Below the pieces are notes generated by a model. That model did not search any database. It had not been told where the DNA came from and saw only the letters and a program-made list of their open reading frames with translations. From Opisthocomus hoazin (lineage: Eukaryota; Chordata; Aves; Opisthocomiformes; Opisthocomidae), in the NCBI RefSeq assembly GCF_030867145.1, contig NC_134441.1, positions 9,408,992 through 9,472,991 on the forward strand: DNA of 64,000 nucleotides. The letters are read 5' to 3'. The position numbers were made by a program, and so were the translations under genes. Positions 60,797 through 64,000 of this stretch are shown here, one piece after another (the stretch's first letter is position 1; every line of letters begins with the position of its first letter).

Positions 60797-63581
60797 TTAA
60801 GCTTCCAGCTCAAATCCCAGCCCAACTTTGTGACCTCCAGCACTGAAATTCTTGCCATCAATCAAGCCTGAGAGGGTCAGCTTTATACCTAGGAAAGCAA
60901 GTAATGAGACCCTTCATACACTGATATCCCTGTACAATGCCCTCCCTCCAGTACTTGAGCCTCCCTACTGTGTCTTGGTTGCTATAGGAAGTTCTGTACA
61001 TACACACCCTTTACTTCTATGAGCCTATGTAAGATTTCTAGCTAATTTATCCATTCTATTCTAGACATGATAGTACAATAACTCACAGTGTAGTACTATT
61101 ACTATTTGCTGGTACCAGTTGGACGTACATACCAGGTCGGAGGGCATGAGTGTAACCAATTCCAATCAGGCTGGCATTATTCAGTTTAGCCTACAAGAAA
61201 TAAAGAAATCACAATATTTATACACCATGTATAAATATTCAGACAGAATTGTCCCGGTGCCCTGAGAAGGTGGCTTATGCATTAACTGTTTCAGCTACTT
61301 GTAGACTAACCTCTAGCAGAGGTGTATTCCAGTCTTCTCCTTTTCTCAAGTTTCCAACTTAAGTAATAGTTCCAATCGTTCCCTCAAATTGTGACCCATT
61401 ATGCCTACATAAAATGCCACCCTGTCCTTCACTGCCCACAGCATTGTCTCTTTATATCCTTTAAAGGGCTAGTTACTGCAGTCCCTTCGCAGCAAATGCA
61501 GTCTGTCCTCTTCATAGACCTCTATTCACAAATTGCTTACTAGTGGTTATTTTCTTTAATGAACGATAAATACATGAATATGCAAACCTATTTTTGCATT
61601 ACTAAGTTTTGAGCTGTTTATAATAGTATTTCCCGTCTTTAATTTTGGCTGAATTGTCCTGGAACTAATTCTTGTTTTGAAGCATAACAAATGCTTGCTG
61701 CTTTAGTTCTTAGTGTTAGAATGTACACATTGTTACTTTTATTCACTGTCACTTCCCCATGGACATGTTTTGCCTTCTCAACCTCTTTCTCACTATTTAA
61801 ACCTTTTAGCGTTTTTTTGGCCTTATCATTTCGCAAGAATTTGCAAGCGTCAGTACCAACGCTTATCTCAGGACCTCAGCTGACTTTCAAGGGTTAACTG
61901 ATTGTTAGGAGAAGGCTGTAAGCTCAGCTGACCTTCCACCATTTTACTGTAGTACATTATACATTAGATAAGAATTAGAGATTTAAAAGGGCACTGCATC
62001 CTCTCATTACCTTTTGAAAACATACTTTGCATAGTCTCCAAGCACACTAGCCCAATGAGTGACTATTTCGCCACGGACAAAACAGTGCTTTAGAATTTTT
62101 TTCATCGTTTCACAATTATGACCTGTGAGGTCCCAATTTAAATTTGAACCACAAACGAAGCCACAGTTTGCCATACTTTCTCAGTAACAATTTAAAGCAA
62201 CTACTTCATACCACAAATTTTCAGTATTTAAGGGAGCTTGAATTACTCGTTCCTGTAACAAAATTCTTACCACAATGGAAGTCTTCTCATCCAGTTGGTA
62301 CTTAGCAGCAATACCAAAACGTGTGTTGTTACTGCCAGCCGTCCATGCAAGATTGACTGATGTCTCAACCTTATTATTAACCTTCTGATAAATAGACCCA
62401 CCAAACTCGGTGCCATCATTCCTGTTTGCAATAGATGCAAGTGTATCAAGCCCGGCCTTGTACAGTAAATAGTAACTCTTTAGATTAACCCTTCCCCACA
62501 ATCGTTTCATCGTTATCTCTTAAAATGAACCAAGAGCTCAAATACTTCCCTGGACCCACGCTCATCTGCTTCCTACCTGGAGCTCGCAGACTCCTGCCCA
62601 AGTAGTTTTGTTTTGTTTTTTTTTACCCAAAACATACGTTTGGCTTGCAGAATGGAACAAGGCTTTCCAACAGTTAAGACCTATGGTTTGAGGTTCTGAC
62701 AAACAAAAACCCCACCAGATAACTTGCTTGCTTGTCTTAACAAAGCAAGTGTATGATAACACATCAAGGCACAAATCCAGAAGGAGACTTAAGTCATTTA
62801 TGAGACTGATGAGACTGAAAACAACGTTACTGCATTGCAATTGTTTAAATACACTACCTACAAAAAGACTCAGAGCACCTGAATGCCAAGACTAGGCCTA
62901 CACTGTGATGACAGCTGGAAACACTCAAGCACAACGCAAAACACACCTCTCTCCTCCACCTCAGGCATTTCTGAGCCAGAAGCTTTCTGTCTGGTGGGTA
63001 GGGGAGGGGAAGCTACAGTAGCTTAATTGAAGGCTCTTCTATCTAGTGCCAAAACAGAAGTTAAACTTTACAGATTTTAGTTCCAAGTTAACATTATAAA
63101 GTGCCTTTACACCACTATCTTACATACAAAAACCCCAAAATTACCCTGAAACAAGGTCTCAAAAGACAGCCAAGAGCTGGAAAGTTGCTGCTGCTTTAGT
63201 TGTACTGAAGATGAAGACACCGAATATAAATTATTTTAAAACAAGCCAGCATCCGCTTCCATCCACCCACCTTTCACCTAATTCCATTACTGCTCACTAT
63301 TTGTCTAGTTTGGCTCCTCTGATAATGTTTGTCTAGGTTCAGATAATACTTACACATTAGTGTGCAGCTGAAAGTCTCCTGCCTTATATCCCAAGGCAAA
63401 GTTATTTTGCGAAAGCTTAGACTTGGCTGTATCAAAAGCCATCTGGTAGCCAGCAAGCCAGCCTTCATAGCCCAGCACTGCCCAGCCATAGACGGTTGGT
63501 CCAGAGAGATCAATGTCTATGTTGCAGCCTAGATTTACATATTCTCTTTTGTAGGAGGTCTTCAACTTTCCACTCTTCTTC
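60797..63581 (-). CDS. VDAC3: VDAC3, voltage-dependent anion channel 3 (last four coding exons)
   Basis: VDAC3 is a beta-barrel porin of the mitochondrial outer membrane that passes metabolites and ions. Exons in transcript order: 63581-63354, 62421-62271, 61190-61133, 60888-60797. They join in phase and give 175 residues plus TAA, matching residues 109-283 of the 283-residue family. Landmarks: [100 protein letters not shown] and [11 protein letters not shown]. The YGWAVL and [10 protein letters not shown] phrases are of the VDAC3 type, not VDAC2. Upstream exons lie beyond the right edge. The gene is convergent with IKBKB; the two stop codons are about 1.15 kb apart. Confidence 0.94.
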
Positions 63582-64000
63582 CTGCAGAGAGAAACATGCC
63601 ATTTTATCCCTGCTAGTATACAAGTATGTATTATATGTAGTTTTATTCACATATCTATGTGCCTTAAGGCCAGTTCATTAAATGACTGTAATGCCTACTC
63701 AAAACTTAACAGCTGCTGAAGATAAGAGTAATATAGGTCTTATGTATATTTACATGGTGCTGCTTTTTCCTCCACTGTATATTTATGTGGTGCTGCTTTT
63801 TCCTCCACCATCTCCAACTCCTTAAAATCCTCAAGAAGCAAGAAAGACAAAAGTGTTTCTGCTTAGTGCTCTAAAAACCATCAAGTTTCAAATTTTGTTC
63901 TCCACAAGTGAGTGCAATGCAGTACAGCATCATCAGTTTCTTTCAGGAGCATCCATGACATCCTGCACCTATAGCTGGCCTTTCTGTCCTTCAGTGACTT
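63582..64000 (-). other. VDAC3: VDAC3 intron (partial)
   Basis: This is non-coding sequence upstream, in gene sense, of the 63581 exon acceptor (CTCTGCAG). It contains the 33-base tandem duplication listed separately. No further VDAC3 exon is visible before the window ends. Confidence 0.7.
63744..63809. repeat. 33-base tandem duplication
   Basis: Two adjacent copies, 63744-63776 and 63777-63809, share GTATATTTA then TGGTGCTGCTTTTTCCTCCAC and differ at a few positions. It lies in a VDAC3 intron. It looks like a recent local duplication. Confidence 0.85.

Overview
The window looks like a compact avian nuclear locus. Four findings support this: the only clear transposable elements are CR1 LINE fragments; introns are short (many 70-1500 bp); promoters sit in dense CpG islands; and the encoded proteins are close to vertebrate orthologues. 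The gene content matches the block that lies on human 8p11.21 and that I recall as a microchromosome segment in birds (established knowledge, not shown by the sequence). Species cannot be fixed from the sequence alone.

Layout from left to right. 1-15400 is the 5' end of KAT6A on the minus strand: CpG-island promoter and non-coding exon 1 near 15.3 kb, intron 1, exon 2 carrying the start codon at 13111, and about 12.5 kb assigned to intron 2. 15.4-19.7 kb is the divergent KAT6A/AP3M2 intergenic region, holding a CR1 fragment. 19710-26788 is a complete eight-exon AP3M2 (AP-3 mu subunit, 418 aa) on the plus strand, followed by its 3'UTR. 31554-39824 is a complete thirteen-coding-exon PLAT (tissue plasminogen activator, 555 aa) on the minus strand, with a probable non-coding exon 1 and promoter near 44.9-45.0 kb. 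45.2-46.4 kb holds candidate minus-strand exons that I could not match to a known gene; they may form a spliced small-protein gene or lncRNA divergent from IKBKB. 46962-59648 is a complete 21-exon IKBKB (IKK-beta, 757 aa) on the plus strand. 60797-63581 holds the last four coding exons of VDAC3 on the minus strand; the gene continues past the right edge.

The genes are independent housekeeping or signalling loci, not an operon-like system: a chromatin acetyltransferase, an endosomal adaptor, a secreted fibrinolytic protease, the NF-kappaB kinase and a mitochondrial porin. Reading frames join across every splice site in the four genes with traced junctions (AP3M2, PLAT, IKBKB and the visible part of VDAC3), and the active-site residues of the two enzymes are intact.

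Points of most interest are the unmatched divergent exons next to the IKBKB promoter, a GC-AG intron in PLAT, a kringle 1 in PLAT that keeps the lysine-site tryptophan lacking in the human protein, four upstream ATGs before the KAT6A start, a NAGNAG acceptor in IKBKB, and the placement of VDAC3 tail-to-tail with IKBKB, which differs from the human gene order. I found no endogenous retrovirus, CRISPR array, tRNA or rRNA gene.
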